Positions 1 through 8,461 of a stretch of 64,000 nucleotides of DNA are shown piece by piece. Source of the stretch: Bordetella ansorpii (GTDB lineage: Bacteria; Pseudomonadota; Gammaproteobacteria; Burkholderiales; Burkholderiaceae_B). Position numbers and translations under genes: made by a program. The stretch is taken from positions 227,460-291,459 of the forward strand of contig NZ_FKBS01000012.1 of the NCBI RefSeq assembly GCF_900078315.1. The letters are read 5' to 3'. The notes beneath the pieces were generated by a model, which was given only the letters and a program-made list of their open reading frames with translations, made no database searches and was not told the DNA's origin. Each line of letters opens with the position of its first letter. The stretch's first letter is position 1.

Positions 1-982
1 TCTTGCCCAGCTCCTGGTAGAACTTCACCTGCTCGCCGATGAACGTTGCCGTTTCATCGGCCGGCATCACGCGCGGAATCGATCCCAGTCCCTCTACCGA
101 GCTGCGCCACGGCGTGGTCTGCCGCAAGGTGTCCAAAGCCTTTGCCCATGAGGCGCGCACCGGTGCCGGCAAGCCCTTGGGGCCATACAGCGCGCTCCAG
201 CCACTGAGCGCCTCCAACCGTGGCACGCCCGTTTCCCGCGCGGTCGGCGTGTCGGGCAGGTCCTTGAGGCGTTCGGGCGAGGTTGCCACCAGCGCGCGCA
301 GCTTGCCGCCCTTGACCGGACCCACCAGCGAGGTGACGTTGTTGCAGGTGAAATCCACTTCGCCAGCCAGCACCGCCGTGGTCGCATCGGCGCCGCCCTT
401 GTAGGGAATCTCCACCGCGGCCGTGCGCGGCAGCCCTGATGAGGACAGCAGCGCCTGTGCGGCCAGGTTCAGCACGGTGGCCGGGCCAGAAGTGCTGTAG
501 TTCAATTTGCCGGGCCTGGCCTTGATCGCCGCGACCAGGTCGGCCAGGGTGCGGTAGGGCGCGCTCGCGTTCACCACGCAGGCCATGGGGTTCAGTTCCA
601 GCAGGCCCAGGATGGTGAAGTCGTCCCAGCGATAGCCCAGGCCGGGTTGCAGCGCGGGCAGCACGGCCTGCGAGCCCACGCGGGCCAGCAGCAGTGTGTA
701 GCCATCGGCCGTGGCCTCGCGCACGAACTGCGAACCGACCGCGCCATTGGCGCCGCCCTTGTTCACCACCACCAGCGGTTCCTTGTAGACGCCGCGCAGA
801 TGCGCGGACAGGTTGCGGGCGGCCATGTCGGCATCGCCGCCGGCGGAGAAGGGTACGACCACGGTGATCGGCCGGGAGGGATAGGCGTCGGCCAGGGCGA
901 TGGCCGGACTGGACAGCGGCAGGGCCAGCGCCAGCGCGCGCAGCGCCGGTCGCCGCCATGCCGGGAGGGCGGGGCTGTGCAT
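1..982 (-). CDS. Bug/TctC-family periplasmic solute-binding receptor (3' end cut by window edge)
   Basis: The gene reads leftward from an ATG at 982, preceded by a GGAGAG ribosome site, and runs off the left edge, so the C-terminus is missing. The protein starts with a hydrophobic signal peptide of about 31 residues, then the Bug hallmark DAYPSRPITVVVPFSAGG. Further in are the second conserved block (YKGGADATTAVLAGEVDF) and a TSPERLKDLPDTPT segment. Bug proteins are periplasmic receptors for carboxylates and other small organic acids. Some feed TctAB-type transporters, but most are orphans, as here, where no TctAB genes are visible. It lies 21 bp downstream of another Bug gene on the same strand, so the two are probably co-transcribed. 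The ligand cannot be told from sequence. Confidence 0.9.
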   Translation of the reverse strand, partial: MHSPALPAWRRPALRALALALPLSSPAIALADAYPSRPITVVVPFSAGGDADMAARNLSAHLRGVYKEPLVVVNKGGANGAVGSQFVREATADGYTLLLARVGSQAVLPALQPGLGYRWDDFTILGLLELNPMACVVNASAPYRTLADLVAAIKARPGKLNYSTSGPATVLNLAAQALLSSSGLPRTAAVEIPYKGGADATTAVLAGEVDFTCNNVTSLVGPVKGGKLRALVATSPERLKDLPDTPTARETGVPRLEALSGWSALYGPKGLPAPVRASWAKALDTLRQTTPWRSSVEGLGSIPRVMPADETATFIGEQVKFYQELGK

Positions 983-1003
983 GGGGACTCTCCGGAGCGC
1001 GGC

Positions 1004-2056
1004 TCAGTTGGCCTTCAGGTTGCGGCGGCTGACCACGGCCTTCCACATGACCGATTCGGTGCTGATGGTCTGCGCCAGCTGCTGCGGCGAACTGGGCGTG
1101 GCATTGCTGCCCTGGGCCTCCAGTGCGCGGCGCGTATCGGTATTGGCCAGCGCCTGGTTCACGCCTTGCTGGATCTTGGCCACCACATCCTTGGGCGTGG
1201 CGGCGGGCGCCATCAGCGCGAACCATCCCTGCGACTGTAACTTGGGCAAACCGGCCTCGGCGGCGGTCGGCACGTCGGGCAGCATGGGCGAACGGGTGGG
1301 ACCGGTGACCGCCAGGCCGCGCACCCGGCCGCTGGAGACCAGCGGCGCCAGCGCGGCGATGTTGCCCACCACGAAATCGATATGGCTGGCCATCAGGTCG
1401 GCATAGGCGGCGCTTTCGCCCTTGTAGGGTACGTGGATGGCGTTCAGGCCGGCCACGTCCGCCAGTTGCTCTGCGGCCATGTGGGTCTGCGTGCCCACGC
1501 CGGCCGAGCCGAAATTGACCTTGCCGGGCCGCTGCTTCACATAGTCGACCAGGCCTTGCAGGTCCTTGATGGGCAGCTTGGGATTGACCGCCACCACCAT
1601 CGGGCCGGTGGCCACGTTGCTGATCAGCGCGAAGTCCTTCAGGCTGTACGGCAGGCTGGAATAGATGAACGGATTAACAGTGAACATCGACCCCGAGGCC
1701 AGCAACAGCGTGTAGCCGTCCGGATCGGCGCGCGCCACGTTCTCGGCGCCGACCAGGCCACCCGCGCCGGGCTTGTTCTCGACCACCACGCTCTGTTTCC
1801 AGATGGCACCCAGGCGCTGGCTGACGGCGCGCGCGATGCTGTCGGTAGCGCCGCCCGCGGTAAAGGGCACGATGACGCGCACCGGTTTGTCGGGCCAGTC
1901 GGCGGCCAGCACGGGACGGCTGGCCAGACAGGCGCCCGTCATGGCCACGGCCAGTGCAACGCCTTTGATCAGCCACGCGCGCCGGGGCAGGGCGCGCGCA
2001 GGATGGGCGGTGGGCGAATCGGAATAGGGGCAGGTACAGCCTGGTGTGCGTTGCAT
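1004..2056 (-). CDS. Bug/TctC-family periplasmic solute-binding receptor
   Basis: This 350-residue protein has a long basic N-terminus, a hydrophobic signal segment at about residues 28-52, and then AADWPDKPVRVIVPFTAGG, the typical start of a mature Bug receptor. Other family blocks visible are VENKPGAGG, GSAGVGTQTHMAAEQLA, IHVPYKGESAAYADL and LPDVPTAAEAGLP. The start at 2056 is chosen because GGAGAC lies 6 bases upstream; a longer open frame exists but has no such site. The gene is transcribed away from the LysR gene at 2412. This is a common Bug/LysR divergent pair in this bacterial group, which suggests LysR control. Substrate unknown; uptake of a carboxylate for the enzymes at 3.5-11 kb is an inference. 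Confidence 0.92.
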   Translation of the reverse strand: MQRTPGCTCPYSDSPTAHPARALPRRAWLIKGVALAVAMTGACLASRPVLAADWPDKPVRVIVPFTAGGATDSIARAVSQRLGAIWKQSVVVENKPGAGGLVGAENVARADPDGYTLLLASGSMFTVNPFIYSSLPYSLKDFALISNVATGPMVVAVNPKLPIKDLQGLVDYVKQRPGKVNFGSAGVGTQTHMAAEQLADVAGLNAIHVPYKGESAAYADLMASHIDFVVGNIAALAPLVSSGRVRGLAVTGPTRSPMLPDVPTAAEAGLPKLQSQGWFALMAPAATPKDVVAKIQQGVNQALANTDTRRALEAQGSNATPSSPQQLAQTISTESVMWKAVVSRRNLKAN

Positions 2057-2411
2057 GCTTGTCTCCGTTGATGTTCTATGCGTACGCGCCGCGTCTGTGT
2101 GCGGCTGGGAGTGCTGCGCGAATGCGGGAAAGCGGATGGCGTGAATGCGTGGCGGGCGTGTGCCATGTCGCACGGGTGTGCTGTGCGAGGCCCGCCGGGC
2201 CGTGTGGGCGGTGCCGCCGCATCTCGTGGCGCGGCGTGCGTGAAAAAGTATTGGTGATTGAACCGGCTTTGCAAAGCGAGTATTTTTCGGCGTGAGCGAA
2301 AGCAAAACTTTACGAACAGCGCCCGCACAGGAGACAAATTCCGCCATCGCCATCCGGCGGCGGGGGAATCCATGACACGGGTCCAAGGCCATCCCGAAGA
2401 GGAGCCGCGCC
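2057..2411. promoter_or_regulatory. Divergent promoter region between Bug and LysR genes, with a 12-bp palindrome
   Basis: This is 355 bases without a gene. The half nearest the Bug gene is GC-rich, while about 2238-2320 is AT-richer than its surroundings. A perfect 12-bp palindrome, GCTTTGCAAAGC, sits at 2266-2277. LysR regulators bind interrupted palindromes in such divergent regions, so this is a candidate site, but no classic T-N11-A match was singled out. No clear sigma-70 promoter was identified by eye. Confidence 0.45.
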
Positions 2412-3314
2412 ATGTCGTCCATCCGTACCCTCAAGACCTTTCTGGCCGTCGCGCGCCACGGCTCGTTCGCCGCAGCCGGCAAGCACATCGGCCTGACGCC
2501 CGCGGCCGTGGGCCTGCAGATCCGCGCGCTGGAGACCGAGCTGCGCTGCCAGTTGTTCGACCGCGGCGCGCGCGCCGCCGTGCTCAATCCCTCGGCACGC
2601 CGGCTGTTGCCGCAGATCCAGGAACTGGTGCGCGACTACGAAGACCTGGCCGATGCCGGCGCCTCCGACGGCTTGTCGGGCTCGGTGGTGATGGGTGCGT
2701 TGGTGTCGGCGCTGATGGGCGCGTTCTCGGATGCGCTCTGGAGCCTGAAACGCGATCATCCTCGGCTGGACGTGCGCCTGTACGCCGGCATGTCCAGCGA
2801 TTTCGCGCAGCGCGTCGAGACCGGCGAACTGGACGCCGCGGTGGTGACGCAGCCGCCCCGCGCTTTGCCCAGCATGATGATGTGGACCCCGCTGTACAGC
2901 GAACCGCTGGTGCTGGTGGTGCCGCGCCAGCCGCACTTCGCCTTGTCGGCCGACCCGGTGGACGCCTTGCACAACGCACCGTTCCTGCGCTTCGACCACG
3001 GCACCTGGACGGGCTATCTGGTGGACGAGGCGGTGCGCCAGTGCGGCGCCGCCGTGCAGGTGGGCATGGAGTTGAATTCGGTGGAGGCCATCGTCGAGCT
3101 GGTGCGCCAGGGCATGGGCATCTCCATCGTGCCGCAACTGGCCAATGTGGCCTGGCATCGCGACCGGGCGTTGCGGGTGATTCCGCTGCCGGGCGTGGAC
3201 GTGCACCGCCATGTGGGCCTGCTGGAACGCCGCCAACATGCGCGTTACCGCTTCACCGATGCCGTCAAAGCGTACTTCTCGGATCGCTCCTGTAGCACCG
3301 GCCGGCGGCGTTGA
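2412..3314 (+). CDS. LysR-family transcriptional regulator
   Basis: A 300-residue protein, normal LysR length. The N-terminal winged helix-turn-helix is visible: SIRTLKTFLAVARHGSFAAAGKHIG, LTPAAVGLQIRALE and LFDRG, about residues 3-60. A substrate-binding domain follows from about residue 90 to the end. The ATG at 2412 has GAGGAG about 9 bases upstream. The gene diverges from two Bug genes and precedes the ThDP-lyase/SDH-like operon in the same direction. It could control either side or both; the effector is unknown. Confidence 0.93.
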   Translation: MSSIRTLKTFLAVARHGSFAAAGKHIGLTPAAVGLQIRALETELRCQLFDRGARAAVLNPSARRLLPQIQELVRDYEDLADAGASDGLSGSVVMGALVSALMGAFSDALWSLKRDHPRLDVRLYAGMSSDFAQRVETGELDAAVVTQPPRALPSMMMWTPLYSEPLVLVVPRQPHFALSADPVDALHNAPFLRFDHGTWTGYLVDEAVRQCGAAVQVGMELNSVEAIVELVRQGMGISIVPQLANVAWHRDRALRVIPLPGVDVHRHVGLLERRQHARYRFTDAVKAYFSDRSCSTGRRR

Positions 3315-3372
3315 CGCCCCGGCCACGGCGGCGGCGCGGGCTTCATGGCTACGGGCTATATCAGTATAAAAA

Positions 3373-3397
3373 TTGAATCAAATAAAACTTGATTCAA
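3373..3397. promoter_or_regulatory. Perfect 9-bp inverted repeat TTGAATCAA-N7-TTGATTCAA (candidate operator)
   Basis: Arms at 3373-3381 and 3389-3397 are exact reverse complements separated by 7 bases. They lie in a strikingly AT-rich stretch (about 3357-3412) inside very GC-rich DNA. The site is 90 bases upstream of the ThDP-enzyme start, in the position of a promoter-proximal operator. The regulator is not known; the LysR encoded just upstream is the nearest candidate. Confidence 0.6.
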
Positions 3398-3486
3398 AAT
3401 AAAAGCACAAATAAACTGCCCCTCATCGCAGTCAATCTCTGCGCGCGTCTCTACCCATGGCGCGCCATCGCCGGAGTCCCGTACGC

Positions 3487-5136
3487 ATGTCAGGAGCCCA
3501 CCTAGTCACCCGCGCGCTGTCGCGCGCCGGGGTCAAGACCGTCTTCAGCCTGTCCGGCAACCAGATCATGCCGATCTACGATGCCTGTATCGACGCGGGC
3601 ATCCGCATCGTGCACGTGCGCCACGAAGCCGCGGCCGTGCACATGGCCGATGCCTGGGCCCAACTGACCGGTGAGATCGGCGTGGCGTTGCTGACGGCCG
3701 CGCCCGGCATCACCAATGGCCTGTCGCCGCTGTATTCCGCCCGCATGGCGGAAAGCCCCGTGCTGGTCCTGTCGGGCGATTCGCCGATGTCGGCGGATGG
3801 CACGGGGCCGTTCCAGGAACTGGCCCAGACCGAAATCACCAAACCGCTGGTCAAGCGCGCGCTGCGGCCCACGCGGGCGGCCGAGCTGGACCGCGACGTG
3901 ACCGAGGCGATCGAATGCGCGCTGTCGGGCCGGCCCGGCCCGGTGCACGTGGCCTTGCCGTTCGATCTACTGTCGCAGGACGTGCAAGACAGCGACGCGC
4001 CCGGCCCCGCCGCGCCCCGGCGCCAAAGCACCGCGCTGGCGCCGCAAGCGGCGCAGGCCATCGCGCAGCGCGTGGGGCAAGCCAAGCGGCCGTTGGTGCT
4101 GGTGGGGCCGATGCTCAATGCCAGCCGCGCGCCGGGCCTGTTGGCGCGCGCCCGTCAGGCTTTGCAGGCACCCGTCATCCCGATGGAAAGCCCGCGCGGC
4201 CTGCGCGATCCCTCTCTGGGCACCTTCGCTTCCTGCCTGGCCGACGCCGACCTCGTGCTGTTGCTGGGCAAGCCGCTGGACTTCACGGTGGCGCATGGCA
4301 AGACGCCGGCGTTCCATGCCCAGGCAGGCGTCATCGTGGTGGACCCCGAGGCGTTCCTGCTGGAGCGCGCCGTCAAGGGCCTGGGTGCGCGTCTGCGGGA
4401 ACATGCGCAGGCCGATGCCGATGACGCCTTGCAAGCCTTGTGCGAGGCCGCCGCCCAGGCATCATCGCCACGCGCCGACTGGCTGGCGCGCGTCGATGCT
4501 GCAATCGCCTCGCGCCAACTGGTGGCCGGCACCGGCGGGTTGCCCGATGCGGCCCAACCCTTGCCGCAAGCCATCTGCGGCGCCGTGCAGCAGGCGCTGG
4601 ATCAGGCCGACGAGCCGATCCTGATCTGCGACGGCGGCGAGTTCGGCCAGTGGGCACAGGCCTTCTGCCAGGCGCCCACGCGCGTCATCAACGGCGTGTC
4701 GGGCGCCATCGGCGGCGCGCTGTGCTATGCCATCGCGGCCAGCCTGGCCCGGCCCGACGCCACCATCTTCACCCTGATGGGCGATGGCACGGTGGGTTTC
4801 CACCTGTCGGAATTCGAGACCGCCGCCCGCGAGGGCGCGCGATTCGTGGCGGTGGTGGGCAACGATGCCCGCTGGAACGCCGAGCACGTCATCCAGATGC
4901 GCGAGTACGGCGCCGACCGCCTGTACGGCTGCCAGCTCAGCGCCGCGGCGCGCTATGACCAGGCCGCGCAGGCGCTGGGCGCGCATGGCGGCTATGCCGA
5001 CCGGCTGGCCGACGTGGCCGGCGTCATCGACGCGGCCTTGCACAGCGGCAAGCCGGCCTGCCTGGACATCCGCATGGACGGCCAGGCCGCGCCGTCCTTC
5101 GCCAGTACCGGCGTGGCCGCCCAGGGCCCGCACTAG
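3487..5136 (+). CDS. ThDP-dependent enzyme of the acetolactate synthase-like family
   Basis: A 549-residue protein with the three-domain layout of ThDP lyases and decarboxylases: an N-terminal pyrimidine-binding domain carrying the catalytic Glu47 in VRHEAAA, a middle domain at about 195-330, and a C-terminal diphosphate-binding domain. The ThDP/Mg motif is GDG at 432-434 followed 25 residues later by Asn459. No FAD-related regulatory subunit (ilvN) is nearby, so classical acetolactate synthesis is unlikely. The neighbours are SDH-like and fumarase-like genes, so a carbon-carbon lyase or decarboxylase of an organic-acid catabolic route is more plausible. An alternative ATG at 3457 would add 10 residues; 3487 is preferred because CGGAG lies upstream and the protein then begins with the usual MSGAHLV-type start. 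The exact substrate is unknown. Confidence 0.85.
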   Translation: MSGAHLVTRALSRAGVKTVFSLSGNQIMPIYDACIDAGIRIVHVRHEAAAVHMADAWAQLTGEIGVALLTAAPGITNGLSPLYSARMAESPVLVLSGDSPMSADGTGPFQELAQTEITKPLVKRALRPTRAAELDRDVTEAIECALSGRPGPVHVALPFDLLSQDVQDSDAPGPAAPRRQSTALAPQAAQAIAQRVGQAKRPLVLVGPMLNASRAPGLLARARQALQAPVIPMESPRGLRDPSLGTFASCLADADLVLLLGKPLDFTVAHGKTPAFHAQAGVIVVDPEAFLLERAVKGLGARLREHAQADADDALQALCEAAAQASSPRADWLARVDAAIASRQLVAGTGGLPDAAQPLPQAICGAVQQALDQADEPILICDGGEFGQWAQAFCQAPTRVINGVSGAIGGALCYAIAASLARPDATIFTLMGDGTVGFHLSEFETAAREGARFVAVVGNDARWNAEHVIQMREYGADRLYGCQLSAAARYDQAAQALGAHGGYADRLADVAGVIDAALHSGKPACLDIRMDGQAAPSFASTGVAAQGPH

Positions 5137-5146
5137 GGCACCCCGC

Positions 5147-5167
5147 GCGCGGCAGTGCCGCGCTTTT
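5147..5167 (+). terminator. Hairpin with T-tail after the ThDP-enzyme gene
   Basis: GCGCGG (5147-5152) and CCGCGC (5158-5163) can pair around CAGTG and are followed directly by TTTT (5164-5167). It sits 10 bases after the ThDP gene stop and 25 bases before the next gene, so it may attenuate or separate transcription of the SDH-like genes from the gene upstream. Confidence 0.5.
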
Positions 5168-5192
5168 CCTCACAAGCACATCGAGGGTATAG

Positions 5193-5951
5193 ATGGAGAC
5201 AAACACAGTGCCGGCGTCGACCGGCCGGGGCGAACTCGCGCAAAAAATGCTGAAGGTGAGCATCTGGCGCGGCGCCGATCAGGGCGAGTTCGTGCGCTAT
5301 GACGTGCCCTGGCGCGAGAACCAGACCGTGCTGGACGTGGTCACGGAGATCCAACGGCGCATCGAGCCCAGCCTGTCGTACCGCTTTTCCTGCCGGGTCG
5401 GCGTGTGCGGCTCCTGTGCCATGACGGTCAACGGCAAGCCGCGCTGGACCTGCCGCAGCCACGTCAGCCGCGTGCACGAGGACGGCGTGATCCGGATCGA
5501 GCCGCTGCGCAACATGCCGCGCATCAAGGACCTGGTCGTGGACATGACCGAGTTCTTCGACAAGTGGCTGAAGGCCGGTGGCCGTTTCATCGGCACGGCC
5601 ACGCGCGCCGATCCACCGGCGGCCATCGATCCCAAGAGCCGCAGGCGCAAGCAGGCCGACGCCGCCATCGAATGCATCAATTGCGGCGTGTGCTACGCGG
5701 CCTGCGACGTGGTGCAGTGGGACAAGGATTACCTGGGCCCGGCCGCGCTGAACCGCGCCTGGAGCCTGGTCAACGACGAACGCCATGCCGACATCAAGGG
5801 CCTGATCAAGCAGGCCACCGGGCAGGGCGGCTGCAATTCGTGCCATACGCAAGGCAGCTGCATGACGCATTGCCCCGTGGGCCTGAGCCCGACCGGCAGC
5901 ATCGCGGGCCTGAAGAAGCGCGCGCTGCTGGAATTCTTCAAGGGGGACTGA
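5193..5951 (+). CDS. Succinate dehydrogenase/fumarate reductase-like iron-sulfur subunit
   Basis: A 252-residue protein with the complete cysteine pattern of SdhB/FrdB. The [2Fe-2S] ligands are Cys67, Cys72, Cys75 and Cys87. CINCGVCYAAC (Cys161/164/167/171) and the later CNSC...C...CP group (Cys214, 217, 223, 227) serve the 4Fe-4S and 3Fe-4S clusters. It would pass electrons between the flavoprotein encoded at 6637 and the membrane anchors at 5955 and 6287. The gene order B-C-D-A differs from housekeeping sdhCDAB and from frdABCD. This suggests a paralogue dedicated to another dicarboxylate rather than the TCA-cycle enzyme. Confidence 0.88.
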   Translation: METNTVPASTGRGELAQKMLKVSIWRGADQGEFVRYDVPWRENQTVLDVVTEIQRRIEPSLSYRFSCRVGVCGSCAMTVNGKPRWTCRSHVSRVHEDGVIRIEPLRNMPRIKDLVVDMTEFFDKWLKAGGRFIGTATRADPPAAIDPKSRRRKQADAAIECINCGVCYAACDVVQWDKDYLGPAALNRAWSLVNDERHADIKGLIKQATGQGGCNSCHTQGSCMTHCPVGLSPTGSIAGLKKRALLEFFKGD

Positions 5952-5954
5952 GCG

Positions 5955-6290
5955 ATGGAGAACCTGCTGTTCGTCGCCCAGCGGCTGTCGGCCATGGTGA
6001 TGGGGCCGTTCGTGCTGGTGCACCTGGGCCTGATCCTGTATGCCGTGCGCGGCGGCCTGACCGCCGACGAGATCCTGCAACGCACGCAGGGCAATCCGTA
6101 CTGGCTGGTGTTCTACACGCTGTTCGTGGTGGCCGCCGCCGTGCATGCGCCCATTGGCGTGCGCAACGTCCTGGTCGAGTGGACCGGGCTGGGCCGCCGC
6201 GCCGCCGGCCTGTTCTGTACGGCATTCGGCGTGGTGCTGCTGGCGCTGGGCCTGCGCGCCGTGGTCGCCGTGGGCGGGTGGCTGTCATGA
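5955..6290 (+). CDS. SDH/FRD-like membrane anchor subunit (cytochrome b type)
   Basis: This 111-residue, mostly hydrophobic protein has three predicted membrane helices, at about 11-31, 50-66 and 84-104. His23 (in LVHLG) and His64 (in VHAPIGVRN) lie in helices where SDH anchor proteins carry haem ligands, and QRLSAM near the N-terminus resembles the quinone-site Arg/Ser motif. It starts 3 bases after the iron-sulfur gene stop and overlaps the next gene by 4 bases (ATGA), so it is firmly in the operon. It should anchor the complex in the inner membrane and bind quinone and possibly haem b. Confidence 0.82.
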   Translation: MENLLFVAQRLSAMVMGPFVLVHLGLILYAVRGGLTADEILQRTQGNPYWLVFYTLFVVAAAVHAPIGVRNVLVEWTGLGRRAAGLFCTAFGVVLLALGLRAVVAVGGWLS

Positions 6291-6634
6291 GGTCCCCGCG
6301 CAATCACAGGGGATATTGGGCGTTCATCGGCCACCGCGTGTCGGGACTGCTGCTGGCGGTATTTCTGCCGCTGCACTTCCTGGCGCTGGGTCTGGCGCTG
6401 GAGGGCGCGGCCCGCTTCGACCGCTTTCTGGTCTTTGCCGAACTGCCGCTGGTGAAGGTGGCGGAGTGGAGCCTGGTGTTGCTGTTGACGATACACATGG
6501 CCTTCGGCCTGCGGCTGCTGGTGCTGGAGTTCCTGCCGTGGCGCGATCCGCGCGATGCGCGGCTGGGCTGGGTGGGCTGGGGAACGGGGCTGGCGATGGT
6601 GGTCGGCGTGGCCTTTCTGATGGGAGTGTTCTGA
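6287..6634 (+). CDS. SDH/FRD-like second membrane anchor subunit
   Basis: A 115-residue protein whose ATG at 6287 overlaps the preceding stop by 4 bases. It carries HRVSG (residues 16-20), the classical SdhC quinone-site signature, His30 in FLPLHFLAL, and His70 in LTIHMAFGLR. Three membrane helices are expected at about 18-38, 58-78 and 93-113. Together with the 111-residue protein it supplies the six-helix, two-subunit anchor typical of type C/D succinate dehydrogenases. The flavoprotein gene starts 2 bases after its stop. Confidence 0.82.
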   Translation: MRSPRNHRGYWAFIGHRVSGLLLAVFLPLHFLALGLALEGAARFDRFLVFAELPLVKVAEWSLVLLLTIHMAFGLRLLVLEFLPWRDPRDARLGWVGWGTGLAMVVGVAFLMGVF

Positions 6635-6636
6635 CC

Positions 6637-8412
6637 ATGCGTATCGAACGCACGAAAACCGACATCCTGGTGCTGGGCTCGGGCGGCGCGGGGCTGTTCG
6701 CCGCGCTGCATGCGCGCCAGGCCGATCCGACGCTGGAAGTGACCGTGGCCGTCAAGGGCCTGATGGGCAAGAGCGGCTGCACGCGCATGGTGCAGGGCGG
6801 CTACAACGTGGCGCTGGCGCAGGGCGACTCCATCGAGCGCCACTTCATGGACACGATCTCGGGCGGCAAGTGGCTGCCGCGCCAGGACCTGGCCTGGCGG
6901 CTGGTGGTGGGCGCGGTCGAGCGGGTGCGCGAGCTGGAGAACGAGATCGGCTGCTTCTTCGACCGCAATCCCGACGGCACCCTGCACCAGAAGGCCTTTG
7001 CGGGCCAGACCTTCGACCGCACGGTGCACAAATCCGACCTGACGGGCATCGAGATCATCAACCGGCTGATGGAACAGGTGCGTGGCGCGGGCGTGCGCCG
7101 CATGGAAGAGCACCGCGCCATCGAGCTGGTGCCCGCGAAGGACGGCTCGGGCATCGCAGGCGTGCTGTTCATCGACATGCGCGACGGCGGCTACCGCTTC
7201 GTGCAGGCCCGCGCGGTGCTGCTGGCCACGGGCGCCGGGCCCACCATGTACCTGTATCACACGCCCTCGGGCGAGAAGACCTGCGACGGCCTGGCCATGG
7301 CGTTGCGTTACGGCCTGAAGCTGCGCGACATGGAGATGGTGCAGTTCCATCCCACCGGCCTGCTGGGCGGACCGGACACGCGCATGACCGGCACGGTGCT
7401 GGAAGAGGGCCTGCGCGGCGCGGGCGGGCACCTGCTCAACGGCCAAGGCGAACGTTTCATGCAGGGCTACGACCCGCGCGGCGAGCGCGCCACGCGCGAC
7501 GTGGTCAGCCGCGGCATCTATGCCGAGATGCGCGCCGGGCGCACCAGTCCCATGGGCGGCGTCTACATCCAGATGAGCCACCTGGGCCGCGAGAAAGTCG
7601 CCAAGACCTTTCCGGGCATGGTGCAACGCTGCGCCGATTGCGGTTTCGACCTGGCCGGCGGCCGCGTCGAGGTCGTGCCTACCGCGCACTACCTGATGGG
7701 CGGCGTCGAGTTCAACGTCGATTGCACCACCGAGTCGCCGGGCTTGTACGCGGCGGGCGAGGACTGCGGCGGCGTGCATGGCGCCAATCGGCTGGGCGGC
7801 AACGGCGTGGCCAATTCCACGGTGTTCGGCGGCATCGCCGGGGACTCGATGGCGGCCTTCGTACGCGGCGGCGCGCCCTGGCGCGATCCGGATGAGCGGG
7901 TCATCGATGCCGGCATCGCGCGCGCCGAGTACCCGTTCTCGCGGCCGGCGGGGCACACACTGCAGTTGCGCGAGGCGTTGTCTCGCACCATGTGGAACCA
8001 GGTCGGCGTGCTGCGTACCCGCGACAGCATCGCGCGCGGCATGGGCGAACTGGCCGGGCATGCCCAGGCCCTGGCCGACGCCGGGGTGCAGGACGGCGAC
8101 CGCCGCTTCAACCTGAGCTGGCACGACTGGCTGAACCTGGACAGCCTGACCACGATCTCGCGCGTCATCGCCACGGCGGCGCAGGCCCGCGAGGACAGCC
8201 GCGGCGCGCATTTCCGCGAAGACTTCCCCGACACCGGCGACCTGGCGGGCAGCCGCTATACCCAGGTCTCGCAGCACGCGGACGGATCGTTGGCCTTGAA
8301 GCTGGTGCCCGTGTCGTTCGACATCGTTTCACCCGGGCAATCGCTGCTTGAGGACGAGGCGGACACGCAGCTCGTGCCCAGCCCGGCGGCGGCAGAGGCC
8401 CAGTTGGCCTGA
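6637..8412 (+). CDS. SDH/FRD-like flavoprotein subunit
   Basis: A 591-residue flavoprotein. The dinucleotide-binding motif GSGGAGL is at residues 14-20. MVQFHPTGLLGG supplies the substrate-site His/Thr, and later segments include RGAGGHLLNGQGERFM, HYLMGGVEFNVDC and GGNGVANSTVFGG. In SdhA/FrdA the FAD is attached through a His in a SHTVAAQGG motif; here the aligned segment is GCTRMVQGG, with Cys48 at the His position. Covalent attachment is therefore probably lost, as in related enzymes with non-covalent FAD. It forms the catalytic subunit with the three preceding gene products. The natural substrate may be a substituted succinate or fumarate; that is an inference from the neighbouring hydratase. 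Confidence 0.87.
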   Translation: MRIERTKTDILVLGSGGAGLFAALHARQADPTLEVTVAVKGLMGKSGCTRMVQGGYNVALAQGDSIERHFMDTISGGKWLPRQDLAWRLVVGAVERVRELENEIGCFFDRNPDGTLHQKAFAGQTFDRTVHKSDLTGIEIINRLMEQVRGAGVRRMEEHRAIELVPAKDGSGIAGVLFIDMRDGGYRFVQARAVLLATGAGPTMYLYHTPSGEKTCDGLAMALRYGLKLRDMEMVQFHPTGLLGGPDTRMTGTVLEEGLRGAGGHLLNGQGERFMQGYDPRGERATRDVVSRGIYAEMRAGRTSPMGGVYIQMSHLGREKVAKTFPGMVQRCADCGFDLAGGRVEVVPTAHYLMGGVEFNVDCTTESPGLYAAGEDCGGVHGANRLGGNGVANSTVFGGIAGDSMAAFVRGGAPWRDPDERVIDAGIARAEYPFSRPAGHTLQLREALSRTMWNQVGVLRTRDSIARGMGELAGHAQALADAGVQDGDRRFNLSWHDWLNLDSLTTISRVIATAAQAREDSRGAHFREDFPDTGDLAGSRYTQVSQHADGSLALKLVPVSFDIVSPGQSLLEDEADTQLVPSPAAAEAQLA

Positions 8413-8461
8413 TTCCACCCCGGGGCCTCGATGCCCCGGACTCATGACAAAGGAGACCATG

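Noticed and set aside
54-1226. A 390-codon minus-strand frame overlapping both Bug genes.
   Set aside because: Low-complexity Arg/Gly/Ala translation in a different frame from the two clear Bug receptors.
3487-5136. Calling the ThDP enzyme acetolactate synthase (ilvB).
   Set aside because: No small regulatory subunit or branched-chain amino acid genes are nearby; the family has many lyases and decarboxylases with the same motifs.
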